Of a DNA stretch of 64,000 bases, positions 31,064 to 42,264 are shown in pieces (the stretch's first letter is position 1; every line of letters begins with the position of its first letter). Source of the DNA: Cedecea davisae DSM 4568 (lineage in GTDB: Bacteria > Pseudomonadota > Gammaproteobacteria > Enterobacterales > Enterobacteriaceae); assembly GCF_000412335.2 (NCBI RefSeq), contig NZ_KE161030.1, positions 4,174,495-4,238,494 of the forward strand. The letters are read 5' to 3'. Below the pieces are notes generated by a model. That model was not told the origin of the DNA. It did no database searches and saw only the letters and a list, made by a program, of their open reading frames with translations. Both the position numbers and the translations under genes were made by a program.

Positions 31064-32518
31064 CTACAGCCCGCCGATGTGTAACGTTTTCACTTCCAGG
31101 AACTCCTCCAGCCCCAGCACGGAACCCTCTCGCCCCAGGCCGGACTCTTTTACCCCGCCAAACGGGCCAAGCTCGGTGGAAACTGCACATTCATTAACGC
31201 CCACCATGCCGCTTTCCAGCGCCTGCGAGACGCGAAATACGCGCTGTAGGTTCTGGGTATAGAAGTACGCCGCAAGGCCAAACGGCGTATTATTGGCGCG
31301 CTCGATAACCTCTTCTTCAGTCTTGAAACTAAAGCAGGCGGCCAGCGGACCAAATGTCTCTTCCTGAGCCAGCTTCATTTCGTCGCTGGCATCGATAATC
31401 ACCGTGGGCTGCCAGAAGTTACCTCCCAGCGCATGAGGCTTCCCACCCACCAGGGCTTTGCCGCCTTTTGCCAGCGCGTCCTCTACATGCTCACGAACTT
31501 TATCTACCGCCGAGGATTCAATCAGAGGGCCAACCACAACGCCCTCTTCCAGGCCGTTTCCTACTTTCAGCTTTTTAACCGCTTCGGCAAGCTTATTCAC
31601 AAACTGGTCGTAGACGCCCTGCTGAATAAAGAAGCGGTTAACGCTGACGCAAACCTGCCCGGCGTTGCGGAACTTATTGGCAATAGCGCCTTTAACGGCC
31701 TCATCGATGTCGGCATCGTCAAACACAATGTAGGGCGCATTGCCGCCAAGCTCCATCGAGACTTTCTTCATCGTCTGGGCCGCATTACGCATCAGCGTTT
31801 TGCCAACTGCGGTCGAGCCGGTGAAGGAAATTTTGCGCACCTGTTGGCTGGCCATTATCGCATCGCTGATCTCCGGCGTTTTCCCCGCGACGGCATTTAG
31901 TACACCGTCCGGTATACCGGCCTGGCGAGCAAGTTCCAGCAGCGCAAAAGCAGAAAGCGGCGTGTTATTGGCAGGTTTTATGACGCCTGTGCAGCCAGCG
32001 GCAAGAGCAGGGCCAAGCTTACGGGTGAGCATCGCCATCGGGAAATTCCACGGCGTAATAGCCGCAACCACGCCCACGGGTTCACGAGTGGCAAGGATCC
32101 GTGACCCGGTCTTAGCCGGAGGGATAATTTCGCCGTTAGCGCGCTTTGCCTGCTCGGCAAACCACTGAATAAAACTGGCGGCGTACTCAACTTCACCTTC
32201 CGCCTCTTTAAGCGGTTTACCCTGCTCAAGGGTCATCAGTCGCGCCAGCCAGCTTTTATGTTGCAGAATTAATTGATACCAGCCGTAGAGCAGGTCAGAA
32301 CGTTGTTTGGCCGTTTTGGCGCGCCAGGCGGGGAAAGCTTTACTTGCTGCTTCGATAGCGGCTTCGGTCTCTTTTTTACCGGCCTTTGCCACTCTGGCAA
32401 CCACTTCACCGGTGGCCGGGTTCAGTACCTCAAAGGTTTCACCGAGCGCGTGCCACTTACCGTCGACCAGATAGCCGGTTTTGAAGAGTTCACTTTGTTG
32501 GAGGGTCTGATTAGTCAT
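31064..32518 (-). CDS. NAD(P)-dependent succinate-semialdehyde dehydrogenase (GabD-like)
   Basis: Aldehyde dehydrogenase that most resembles GabD/SSADH, which oxidises succinate semialdehyde to succinate in GABA and related catabolism. It has 484 residues. Family motifs include ITPWNFPMAM, the NAD-binding FTGSTAVGK, general base Glu256 in MELGGNAP and nucleophile Cys290 in RNAGQVC. E. coli GabD has a second cysteine two residues later; here it is Ser292. There are no gabT, gabP or regulator genes adjacent. It lies between yhcO and aaeB, where E. coli K-12 has nothing, so it is accessory. The true substrate could be another semialdehyde. Confidence 0.85.
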   Translation of the reverse strand: MTNQTLQQSELFKTGYLVDGKWHALGETFEVLNPATGEVVARVAKAGKKETEAAIEAASKAFPAWRAKTAKQRSDLLYGWYQLILQHKSWLARLMTLEQGKPLKEAEGEVEYAASFIQWFAEQAKRANGEIIPPAKTGSRILATREPVGVVAAITPWNFPMAMLTRKLGPALAAGCTGVIKPANNTPLSAFALLELARQAGIPDGVLNAVAGKTPEISDAIMASQQVRKISFTGSTAVGKTLMRNAAQTMKKVSMELGGNAPYIVFDDADIDEAVKGAIANKFRNAGQVCVSVNRFFIQQGVYDQFVNKLAEAVKKLKVGNGLEEGVVVGPLIESSAVDKVREHVEDALAKGGKALVGGKPHALGGNFWQPTVIIDASDEMKLAQEETFGPLAACFSFKTEEEVIERANNTPFGLAAYFYTQNLQRVFRVSQALESGMVGVNECAVSTELGPFGGVKESGLGREGSVLGLEEFLEVKTLHIGGL

Positions 32519-32572
32519 ATTTTCTCCTGTTCAGAAGTGTTCGTCCCGTTGACCGCTGTTAAGTATAGATAG

Positions 32573-32603
32573 AAAAAAGCCGACGCAGGCGTCGGCTCTT
32601 TTC
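32573..32603 (-). terminator. Terminator of the aaeXAB operon
   Basis: On the minus strand AGCCGACGC-CTGC-GTCGGCTTTTTTC gives a strong GC stem with a T-run, just past the aaeB stop and before the SSADH start. It separates the two minus-strand units. Confidence 0.88.
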
Positions 32604-32615
32604 CATTCGGATTAA

Positions 32616-34577
32616 TCAGGCATTTATCAGAGTGTGCTGATATTTGTGCAATATATCGGCCAGCCGTTTCACCGGTTCGGTAACCTGGAGCGGCGCTTCC
32701 CACAGGCGAAGTTTCTCCTGATAAATTTCCAGCTCGCCCAGCAGTTGCTGATAGTAGCGCTCGCGTTTATCGTCGCTGCTGGCGGAGATAACTTTATCCG
32801 CCGTTTTACGCAACTGCCGGTGGAAGGCAGAAAGGTCATCATTCACCGGTATCGGCGCATCGCGCAGGCGCTGGTGCGCAATGATCAGCGTTAGCGCCAG
32901 GCGGTAGCGGTCGATATCGCCGGGGAACATATTCAGCAGCAGGAAGAGCTGCTGGTACAGAGCAGGTAAATGGTTCTGTTTGCGCCGTGCATTGTTGGTG
33001 GTCAGCGCCGAAACGGCGGCGGAGACAAACTGGTTCAGCAGCGTGCGCCCGGTGCGCTCTTTAGAATTATCGCGGATAAGCAGGATAACCATCATCGCCA
33101 GGAAACAGCCGACGATTTGCCCCAGCGCGCTATCCAGGAAGCTGCTGAAGTGGAACGTCATCGGATTATCCAGCACGATAATGTTGATAGTCCCGGCCAG
33201 CGCCCCCATCGATCCCAGCCGCCGTTTCTGGACCTCAATCCCCATAAAGAAGCCCAGCAACGCAAGGCTGATGCACAGCAGCAGCATACTTTGCTGGGTA
33301 GACGGCAGGATAACTAGGAAGTAAAGCGCCCCCAGCGGCAGCGCCACCAGCATGCCGTACAGAAAATCGAGCGAGACCATGCGCGGGTTAGGCAAACGCA
33401 TCGCCAGGGCGGTAACCACGGCAATCATCACCATCGCCCCGCTGCCGGATGTCCAGCCGGTCCAGAGCCAGAACAGACTCCCCAGCACGCAAGAGATGGT
33501 GGTGCGCCAGAAGTTAATCATTGCGTGGTGGCGCTCCGCCGACTCCACTTTGATAACCGGCTCGCCGTTCAACACTTCCTCTTCCACGGCGCTCACCCGG
33601 CTGTTGCAGATAAAACCGCGTTTAAGCAGCAAAAATCGCGTGGAGGCGCCAACCCATGAGCCGATAGTCACCGGCGTGGCCTTTTCGCCCATGGCGGAAA
33701 TAGCGCGACGCAGTACCTTCATGCGCTTATAGACATCCGCCGCGGTTTCAACCGGCGTGGCGAACAGCATGCGGAACTCCGGCGTGACGTATTCAGGGCG
33801 AGTATTTTGTATAAGGAAGGTTTCGCAGGCCTGGGTAATCAAAGTCAGAGAGAGCGTGTTGATGGCCTTGAGGCGGCTATTGGCCTTCGACCAGCGGGCG
33901 GACTCCATATTCAAATTGCCGCGCATGCCGTTGAGCGCCGTGACCTTGCGCACCAGCCCGCTCCACGCTTTATCAACCTCTTCCTTGTCACCGTGGGCGA
34001 TACAGAGCCGCATCAGCCGGTATTGATCCACCAGCAGATTATCCAGCTCCCGGTCGATTTCCTGCTTAATCGAGCGCGGTGAAAACAGCAAATCGGCGAC
34101 GATTGCGCAGACAATACCGATGACAATTTCGCTGCAACGTTCAACGGCAAATTGCGGAGTGGTAAGCGGCGCGGCCTGAATAGTGATGACGATAATCAGA
34201 GCCGTATAACCAGCAAGGCCCCAGGCGTAGGAGTTTTCAACGCGAACAAGGGAGGAGATCCAGGTACAAAAACCGGCCCAGATACAGCACACCAGCAGCA
34301 TGACAACCGGCGCCCGAATCAGCGTGATGATGATAACCAGCGCGGCGGCACAGCCGATAAAAGTCCCGATAATACGCAGCATGCCGCGATAGCGAATGGC
34401 CCCGGAGTAAGGCTCGCCGCCTGCCGCAAAGGCAGGCCCTGCGGCGACGATTGCCGCCGTCAACACAGCCCAGCGCGGGGTTTCCAGCTGAAACTGGAAG
34501 CCAACAAACACCGCCAGCACAATGGCAAAGGCGAGTTTGATTGCAAAGCGGACGTGTAGCGTGGAGATGTTATACAT
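32616..34577 (-). CDS. aaeB: p-Hydroxybenzoic acid efflux pump membrane subunit AaeB
   Basis: Inner-membrane subunit of an aromatic carboxylic acid exporter, thought to relieve toxic build-up of p-hydroxybenzoate. The ATG at 34577 gives 653 residues (E. coli 655); the open frame starts with a TTG five codons earlier that touches the aaeA stop. Two sets of hydrophobic helices (about 12-165 and 370-505) flank cytoplasmic regions, typical of the ArAE/YccS family. It follows aaeA by 11 bp. The operon is normally switched on by AaeR with aromatic acids. Confidence 0.95.
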   Translation of the reverse strand: MYNISTLHVRFAIKLAFAIVLAVFVGFQFQLETPRWAVLTAAIVAAGPAFAAGGEPYSGAIRYRGMLRIIGTFIGCAAALVIIITLIRAPVVMLLVCCIWAGFCTWISSLVRVENSYAWGLAGYTALIIVITIQAAPLTTPQFAVERCSEIVIGIVCAIVADLLFSPRSIKQEIDRELDNLLVDQYRLMRLCIAHGDKEEVDKAWSGLVRKVTALNGMRGNLNMESARWSKANSRLKAINTLSLTLITQACETFLIQNTRPEYVTPEFRMLFATPVETAADVYKRMKVLRRAISAMGEKATPVTIGSWVGASTRFLLLKRGFICNSRVSAVEEEVLNGEPVIKVESAERHHAMINFWRTTISCVLGSLFWLWTGWTSGSGAMVMIAVVTALAMRLPNPRMVSLDFLYGMLVALPLGALYFLVILPSTQQSMLLLCISLALLGFFMGIEVQKRRLGSMGALAGTINIIVLDNPMTFHFSSFLDSALGQIVGCFLAMMVILLIRDNSKERTGRTLLNQFVSAAVSALTTNNARRKQNHLPALYQQLFLLLNMFPGDIDRYRLALTLIIAHQRLRDAPIPVNDDLSAFHRQLRKTADKVISASSDDKRERYYQQLLGELEIYQEKLRLWEAPLQVTEPVKRLADILHKYQHTLINA

Positions 34578-34588
34578 AGGCGGCCAAC

Positions 34589-35521
34589 TCAACCGAACTC
34601 ACGCAGGCGGTGCAAGAGTTTGATAAACGCCGAATCGTTTTCCGCTTTCCGATCTTTCTCACCGGTGACAACGACGGTGGCGGTAGTCCCCGCCGGATAC
34701 AGGTTGCCCTGCTGTTCATCAAGACGAATGCGTACCGGCACGCGCTGGGCCAGGCGAACCCACTCAAGGTTAGAGTCAACGGTCGCCATTCCTTTGGAAT
34801 CGCTGGTGCTGCTGGCGTTGGTCACCCCGGCCGAGATGCTATCGACACTGCCGCGCAGCACACGATTGCTGCCCAGCGGGGTAATCTGCACCCGGTAGCC
34901 CGGGCGAATGCCGTCAAGTTTGGTCTCTTCCATATAGGCAAGAATGTAGAAAGAATTCTGCTTCACCAGCGCCACGGACGTCGCGCCGCGATTAATAAAT
35001 TCACCGGTATGGACGTTAAGGTTTGTCACCCAGCCGTCCGCAGGGGCGCGGATCACCGTGCGCTGTAAATCAAGTTTTGCAAGGTCGCGGGTCGCCTGAG
35101 CTTTATCCAGCTGATGCAGCACGGTTTGCAGCACGTTGTTCGACTGGTCTATCTCTTCGCGCGACATAGCCTGAATGCCGAGCGTGTTACGCCGACCGGC
35201 CTCGCGGCGCTTCTCGGATGCCAGCGCCTGGTAATAGGCCACATCGGCATCCGCCTGCTCCAGCGCCTTCTGGTAGCGCGGCTGGTCGATGGTAAACAGC
35301 ACCTGGTCTTTCTTCACCAGCTGATTGTCCTGCACGTCAACGGTGGTTATCAGGCCGGAGACATCTGGCGCAATCGCCACAACGTCGGCGGTAAAACGAG
35401 CGTCACGCGTCCACGGGGATTCGGTATAAAACACCCATGCGCGGAAGATAGCGATGAAGGCCAGCAGCACCAGCAAAAGCGTGATAGCGGTACGGGTTAT
35501 GTTTCTTGTTAGTATTTTCAC
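34589..35521 (-). CDS. aaeA: p-Hydroxybenzoic acid efflux pump adaptor AaeA
   Basis: Membrane-fusion (HlyD-type) protein joining AaeB to an outer-membrane channel. It starts with GTG at 35521 and has 310 residues, matching E. coli. An N-terminal membrane anchor (about 10-30) precedes the lipoyl halves ([21 protein letters not shown] and [20 protein letters not shown], each partly quoted). A coiled coil lies between them. The gene lies 7 bp after aaeX. Confidence 0.96.
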   Translation of the reverse strand: MKILTRNITRTAITLLLVLLAFIAIFRAWVFYTESPWTRDARFTADVVAIAPDVSGLITTVDVQDNQLVKKDQVLFTIDQPRYQKALEQADADVAYYQALASEKRREAGRRNTLGIQAMSREEIDQSNNVLQTVLHQLDKAQATRDLAKLDLQRTVIRAPADGWVTNLNVHTGEFINRGATSVALVKQNSFYILAYMEETKLDGIRPGYRVQITPLGSNRVLRGSVDSISAGVTNASSTSDSKGMATVDSNLEWVRLAQRVPVRIRLDEQQGNLYPAGTTATVVVTGEKDRKAENDSAFIKLLHRLREFG

Positions 35522-35528
35522 ATCAACC

Positions 35529-35732
35529 TCAAACGAACAAACGCGAAATCAGATAAAAAAGGCAGCAATAGAGCGCTGTATTGAATAATGCCGGGTGCCA
35601 GACAAAATCATAGATGCCGGTTGGGGTCAGCAGCCGACGCGCCAGCCAGAAGGCAGCGAGCGACAAAATTAACTCGAAGAATATCGGCGGAAACGAAAGA
35701 CCGAATATTACGATTACCGGAAATAGACTCAT
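35529..35732 (-). CDS. aaeX: Small membrane protein AaeX
   Basis: First gene of the aaeXAB operon; a 67-residue protein with two predicted membrane helices (about 5-27 and 45-64), of unknown role in the pump. The start at 35732 ([16 protein letters not shown]) matches E. coli exactly in length; the upstream 11-codon extension is not used. It diverges from aaeR. Confidence 0.94.
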   Translation of the reverse strand: MSLFPVIVIFGLSFPPIFFELILSLAAFWLARRLLTPTGIYDFVWHPALFNTALYCCLFYLISRLFV

Positions 35733-35875
35733 TTTAACCTTGATTAGATAATGCAGGCGGTACATAACTCGACGGTAAACCGCGACTAAGAGGCCAGAAA
35801 AGGCAAGCGAGCGCGCGGTATGAGTTAGGCTAATAATAATATATTAACGTAACTGTTACCCTGTTATCTATAATA

Positions 35876-35891
35876 TGTGATCTAAATCACT
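35876..35891. promoter_or_regulatory. CRP-like site between aaeX and aaeR
   Basis: TGTGA-TCTAAA-TCACT matches 9 of 10 positions of the CRP consensus TGTGA-N6-TCACA. It lies directly after a TATAAT (35869-35874) and 18 bp before the aaeR start, and about 145 bp from aaeX. That position suits repression of aaeR or activation of aaeX. The surrounding 35733-35909 region is AT-rich. Confidence 0.6.
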
Positions 35892-35909
35892 TTTCACTCA
35901 GAGTTAACA

Positions 35910-36857
35910 ATGGAACGACTTAAACGTATGTCGGTGTTTGCCAAAGTCGTCGAACTTGGCTCCTACACTGCCGCAGCCAGGCAGCTGCAAATGAGCGTCT
36001 CTTCCATCAGCCAGATTGTCTCAAAGCTGGAAGATGAGCTGCAGGTAAAACTTCTTAACCGCAGCACCCGCAGCATCGGTCTGACTGAAGCGGGAAAAAT
36101 TTATTATCAGGGCTGTCGTAAAATGCTCCATGAGGCACAGGAGGTTCACGAGCAGCTCTACGCCTTTAATAACACGCCTATTGGCACGCTGCGCATCGGC
36201 AGTTCTTCAACTATGGCACAGAATGTCCTGGCCGACATGACCGCCGAAATGCTGCGTGAACACCCGGGGCTAACGGTAAACCTGGTTACCGGCATACCGG
36301 CACCGGACCTGATTGCAGACGGGCTGGATTTGGTTATCCGCGTGGGCGCATTGCAGGACTCCAGCCTGTTTTCACGCAGGCTGGGTTCGATGCCGATGGT
36401 AGTCTGTGCGGCGAAAAACTATCTACAGCAGCACGGCACCCCGGAAAAACCCGCAGACCTGGCAAACCATTCGTGGCTGGAATACAGCATTCGCCCGGAC
36501 AACGAATTTGAGCTGATCGCACCGGAAGGGATCTCTACCCGGCTGCTGCCGCAGGGGCGCTTTGTGACCAACGATCCGATGACGCTCAGCCGCTGGCTAA
36601 AAGCCGGAGCGGGGATAGCTTATGCGCCGCTGATGTGGGTGATCGACGAGATCAATAGCGGGCAGCTTGAGATCCTGTTCCCGCGCTACCAGTCCGATCC
36701 TCGTCCGGTCTACGCGCTGTATACCGAGAAGGATAAACTGCCGCTGAAGGTTGAGGTTTGCATCAACTATCTGACGCAATATTTCGTGAAGGTGTCGGAG
36801 CTTTATCAGGGCGTGCAGGGAAGAAACGGGAAGGCAAAACAATCAGGCCGGGGCTAG
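35910..36857 (+). CDS. aaeR: LysR-type regulator AaeR
   Basis: Transcriptional activator of aaeXAB responding to aromatic carboxylic acids. It has 315 residues (E. coli 309), the extra being a basic tail (GRNGKAKQSGRG). The N-terminal helix-turn-helix is SYTAAARQLQMSVSSISQIV (about 18-37). The effector-binding domain covers about 90-295. It is divergent from the operon it controls, the standard LysR layout. Its stop lies within a strong inverted repeat. Confidence 0.95.
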   Translation: MERLKRMSVFAKVVELGSYTAAARQLQMSVSSISQIVSKLEDELQVKLLNRSTRSIGLTEAGKIYYQGCRKMLHEAQEVHEQLYAFNNTPIGTLRIGSSSTMAQNVLADMTAEMLREHPGLTVNLVTGIPAPDLIADGLDLVIRVGALQDSSLFSRRLGSMPMVVCAAKNYLQQHGTPEKPADLANHSWLEYSIRPDNEFELIAPEGISTRLLPQGRFVTNDPMTLSRWLKAGAGIAYAPLMWVIDEINSGQLEILFPRYQSDPRPVYALYTEKDKLPLKVEVCINYLTQYFVKVSELYQGVQGRNGKAKQSGRG

Positions 36858-36867
36858 CCCGGCCTGA
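36843..36867. terminator. Hairpin shared by convergent aaeR and tldD
   Basis: TCAGGCCGGG and CCCGGCCTGA form a 10-bp perfect stem spanning the aaeR stop. On the minus strand it is followed by TTGTTTTGCC, making it a likely terminator for tldD; on the plus strand no T-run follows. Confidence 0.65.
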
Positions 36868-36874
36868 AGTTAAA

Positions 36875-38365
<1,491 letters not shown>

Positions 38366-38405
38366 TTATCTATGGAGCTTGCGGCAATTAAACGTCGACG
38401 TCAAA

Positions 38406-41400
38406 TCACTTGGCTTCGCTCACGCGCGGCTGACGCAGCACTTCATTGATTTGAGGTTTGTCTACCGGGCCGGTGATGCTGTAGCGCAGAACCGATATTT
38501 TGTTCCACAGCGGGCCAAGCACTTTACTGGCGGCAAAGACCGCCGCGCCGACAATTGGGTTAACGGCGAACGCAGCCGCAACGCCGACGGTAGCGGAGAT
38601 TTCCGGCGCCACCACCGCTTCCATATTCAGCTCGCGACGCACTAGATCCACCGAGCCTTTCATTGCGATATCGGCCTCAAGCCCGTCCACCAGCGTATCA
38701 TCGGTATGCAGCACGCCGTCTTTTATCCACGCGGTGCTGCGAATCGAGTCATAGTAGAAGCCACTGCCGAAGGTATCGCTGAAGTCGAAGCGCAGCTTAC
38801 GCAGCAGCGCGTCAAAGCTCACCAGGCGCAGCAGTTGCCCGGCGTGGCCGGTGCTGACATCGGTAATTTGCCCTTTACCAAATTTGGTATGCAGAATGCC
38901 GTTTAGCGAGGCTTCATCCGGCTTCCACGGCGCAGCCCGCCAGTGCAGGTCGTAATCCACGTCGAAAGAGGAGCCTTGCAGCGGCGTCTTCACGCCGAAG
39001 AAACCGGCCGCGGCGTCCAGCTTCTCGCCCTTGAGCCTGCCTTTCAGAGAGGTACGCTCGGCGCCGGGTTTGTTAACCCACTCTCCGTCGGCCGTCAGGC
39101 GGGCAAAGCCGGTATCCACCAGCCCGTTTGCCAGCTGGAGCGTGTCGCCATTGATTTTAACGTCACCGTCAATGCGGCCATATTTCTGCCCCCACAGCCA
39201 GCATTCGGCGCAGCGCAGCTGCACATCTGGCCAGCCACGGAAGCTGATAGCGTTATCGCTTTCAGGCTGTAAAGGCGCGGATGTCCCGCCGGACGTCGCA
39301 GGGGCGAGGGTCCAGGTTGGGTTGAAGTAGAGGTATTTGATACTGGCCTGCCACGGCGCGTTATTTTTCATGCTCAGCGAGGCGTTGATTTCGCGCCCCT
39401 GGGCCTCAACCTGAGTGCCGCCGATCGCCGGGCGGGAAACCAGGCTCAGGTTATGCCACTGCTGGCCGCCAAGCGTTAATGCCGGTGTCCGTAGCGTAAT
39501 CGCCGAAGGGAAAGCGGCCGAACCGCCTACGCTGTCTGCGGCTCCGGCGCTAAACAGCGCCAGCCATTGGGCGCCATCCATCGCGGGCAAATCAAGTTCA
39601 ATACCCTGCTGCCCGGGCAGCGGAGGCACAGTCTTACTATCGGTGGTCCAAATTGCCCGGTCGAGCGTGAGTTTTTTATTTAACAGCCAGCGGCTGGAGA
39701 AGTGGTTTAGCGACCCGGCATTGCCGGTTAAATCGAAGCTTTTTAAATCGCCCTTAACGGCGATATTGAGCGGCAGCGGAGTTCCGGCCTTCTTATCGAC
39801 CGGCGCAGGTAAGTGACTGCTCACATTCTTCAGATCGCCCGCCAGATTAACTTTATAGCTGGCGCTTCCGCGGTAAGGCAGAGTAATACCCACATCGCCT
39901 TTCCACGCCAGGCTGCCGCCGATAGCGTCGTTGACCTGCTTAGGCAGGACGCCGGTTTTATTCGGCTGCCAGTCACCGTTCAGGTTAACGCCAATCTGGT
40001 AATCTTTGTCGCCGGTTTTGGTATTGAAGTCCAGGCTCACCGGCTGATTAAACCAGCTGGCGCTCAGCGTTTCGCTCTGCAAGTCGCCGTTGGTAAAGCT
40101 GAATTTGCCATTCAGGTTATGCAGCGTGCTGTTCAGCGGCTTGATAAGCAGCGTGTTGTTATTGAGCAGCACGTCGCCTTTGGCGATGGTCATTTCGCCG
40201 TTGAGCGGAATATCGAGATGTAAGCGAGCATTCACATCGCCGCCAACCTGTAGCTCATCAAGCGCCGCGGCCAGAGAATCGTCCAGCGGCGTATCCTTGA
40301 AATATGGCCCAACCGCGCTGCCCGGCCCGTTAATATCGGCATCGATCAGCAGTTTCTCTTTTGCATAATCGGGAATATTAGCCGTCAGCTTACTGGCCGT
40401 CACGCCGCCCAGTTTTACCGCATCGCTGTTCATCCACAGTCCGTTGTTGATGAAGTCGAGCGTGATGTCGAGATTCTCCAGCGCAGGCCAGTCCGGCTGG
40501 AAGGCAAATTTGGCGTTGCGTAGCGGAACATAAACCTCAAACTGGCCTTCGTTATGCTCATACGGGAAGAGATGCGGGTTGCCGCCGTAGACCAGCGTAG
40601 CGTTATCCGCCTGGCCGCCCTGAATGGCCGAGCTAAGATAATCTGTCAGCTCTTTGCCCATCAGATTTTCCGGGAAGTAGCGCCAGGCATCCGCGCCGTT
40701 ATCAGTGCTGATACCGGCCAGGATACCGAGCCACGGGTCGCCGCCGCTCGGCTGGTAATAGCGGAAGTCGCCACGCGCCCAGACTGAACGCGCCTTCACA
40801 TCAATGTTTTTACCGTCAAGCTGGAAGCCGTCGGCATTTTTCTGCCAGGCCAGCGTCGCCGAGCCTTTTTCAATTTCCAGCGGCGCGCGGAACACCGTCT
40901 CGTAAGGCATTTTTGCATCACTTACCACGGCATTAAGCTGGCCGTGAGGAATGCTGCCCGTCACCGAGCCTGAGAAGTTTTCCACGCCCGGCAACAGCTT
41001 CCACTGCTTCCAGCTGACGTTATCCCAGCGCGCCTGCATGCGGGTCTGCTCGGTTTGCTGAAGCGGGATATCAACCGCCAGCACATCGATATGCCCCTGC
41101 GGCTGCATCGCCGTCCAGATGTCGCCAAACTCGGGGGAGATTTTGGCGGCTATAGGCAGCAGCCCGTTGAATTTTTCCAGCTCCATATTGCTGGCGCGCA
41201 CGCGTAGCTCATCGCCGCGCTGGCCTTCTTTGCCGCCTACATCCTGCGGAGCAATCCACGCGACTGAGAGCGAACCTTTCGGCCAGGCCTGGTCATCAAG
41301 CGTGATGTTGGTGGAAGGGATTGAAAGCTGCCAGCCGGACTTCTCGCGGCTGACCTGTGCCGTCAGGTTATCAACCGAAAGTCGGTGATCCGCGTTGTCG

Positions 41401-42218
41401 GTGCCCGGCCAGCTTGCGCCGCCCTTTTTTAGCCAGATGCTGCCGCCGCTGATATCGCCTTCTTTGACGTCCATCCAGGCTTCAAGGCTGAAACGGGCGC
41501 TTTGCAAATCCACGTTATCTTTCATCCAGCGGCCCAGCCAGGGCTTCACGTCCACGTCGTCCGCCTGAAGCCAGACTTTGCCGTTATTCAAAATGCCGTT
41601 TTCATCGCGCAGGTCCATACGCACGTTGGCGAGACCGTGCTGGCCGTTAAAGCTGGAAAGGCTGACCTGGCCCTCAGCGCGGTGGCGATTTTTGCCGTTG
41701 AGCCAGGTTAACTGAGGGATGGATAGCTCGGCGCGCTGGCCGGAAATCGTCAGGAAGCTAAGCGAGCTGTCCCGCAGATCGAAGTGATCGAACTGGCGCA
41801 GAAAGAGATCGCTAATTTTGTCGGCTTCGAGGGAGCCTTCGCCGCCGTTCTGGCTGAGCGGCGTGTTGGTACGCATCTGTAGCTGGTAAAAGGTGAGATC
41901 GCGAAACTGCCAGCGGGCATGCAGCAGGCTTTGCCAAACATCCAGCGCCAGGGTGACGCGTTTAATGCTAAGCGTGCCGCCGTCTTTCAGACCGGCGTGG
42001 ATATCACGCACGTCGAGCGTTGGCCCGAAGTTCTCCCAGCTGGCCTGAAGATGACTGACTTCAACCGGCACGCCGGTAGCGGCTTCGATTTTATCCAGCA
42101 GAGCGGGACGCCAGGCATCCAGGTGCGGCAAAACGAGCCGCAGGCCGCTCACCAGCAGCGCGACGATAACAACCAGCGTTACGCCTGTGAGCAGCAGAAT
42201 GCCGGGCAGTCGCCTCAC
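38406..42218 (-). CDS. yhdP: AsmA-like intermembrane phospholipid transport protein YhdP
   Basis: Very large inner-membrane-anchored periplasmic protein that, with TamB and YdbH, moves phospholipids to the outer membrane. It has 1270 residues (E. coli 1266). One N-terminal transmembrane helix (about 5-27) is followed by a long beta-rich body with DUF3971 and AsmA-like C-terminal segments. The family C-terminus with VVAPEISATVGVAAAFAVNP is conserved. It lies 46 bp behind rng, so is probably part of the mre-rng transcription string. Confidence 0.96.
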   Translation of the reverse strand: MRRLPGILLLTGVTLVVIVALLVSGLRLVLPHLDAWRPALLDKIEAATGVPVEVSHLQASWENFGPTLDVRDIHAGLKDGGTLSIKRVTLALDVWQSLLHARWQFRDLTFYQLQMRTNTPLSQNGGEGSLEADKISDLFLRQFDHFDLRDSSLSFLTISGQRAELSIPQLTWLNGKNRHRAEGQVSLSSFNGQHGLANVRMDLRDENGILNNGKVWLQADDVDVKPWLGRWMKDNVDLQSARFSLEAWMDVKEGDISGGSIWLKKGGASWPGTDNADHRLSVDNLTAQVSREKSGWQLSIPSTNITLDDQAWPKGSLSVAWIAPQDVGGKEGQRGDELRVRASNMELEKFNGLLPIAAKISPEFGDIWTAMQPQGHIDVLAVDIPLQQTEQTRMQARWDNVSWKQWKLLPGVENFSGSVTGSIPHGQLNAVVSDAKMPYETVFRAPLEIEKGSATLAWQKNADGFQLDGKNIDVKARSVWARGDFRYYQPSGGDPWLGILAGISTDNGADAWRYFPENLMGKELTDYLSSAIQGGQADNATLVYGGNPHLFPYEHNEGQFEVYVPLRNAKFAFQPDWPALENLDITLDFINNGLWMNSDAVKLGGVTASKLTANIPDYAKEKLLIDADINGPGSAVGPYFKDTPLDDSLAAALDELQVGGDVNARLHLDIPLNGEMTIAKGDVLLNNNTLLIKPLNSTLHNLNGKFSFTNGDLQSETLSASWFNQPVSLDFNTKTGDKDYQIGVNLNGDWQPNKTGVLPKQVNDAIGGSLAWKGDVGITLPYRGSASYKVNLAGDLKNVSSHLPAPVDKKAGTPLPLNIAVKGDLKSFDLTGNAGSLNHFSSRWLLNKKLTLDRAIWTTDSKTVPPLPGQQGIELDLPAMDGAQWLALFSAGAADSVGGSAAFPSAITLRTPALTLGGQQWHNLSLVSRPAIGGTQVEAQGREINASLSMKNNAPWQASIKYLYFNPTWTLAPATSGGTSAPLQPESDNAISFRGWPDVQLRCAECWLWGQKYGRIDGDVKINGDTLQLANGLVDTGFARLTADGEWVNKPGAERTSLKGRLKGEKLDAAAGFFGVKTPLQGSSFDVDYDLHWRAAPWKPDEASLNGILHTKFGKGQITDVSTGHAGQLLRLVSFDALLRKLRFDFSDTFGSGFYYDSIRSTAWIKDGVLHTDDTLVDGLEADIAMKGSVDLVRRELNMEAVVAPEISATVGVAAAFAVNPIVGAAVFAASKVLGPLWNKISVLRYSITGPVDKPQINEVLRQPRVSEAK

Positions 42219-42264
42219 CTTTCTCTCCTTGTCAGCCTTACGGGCAAAACGCGCATCCGCACGT

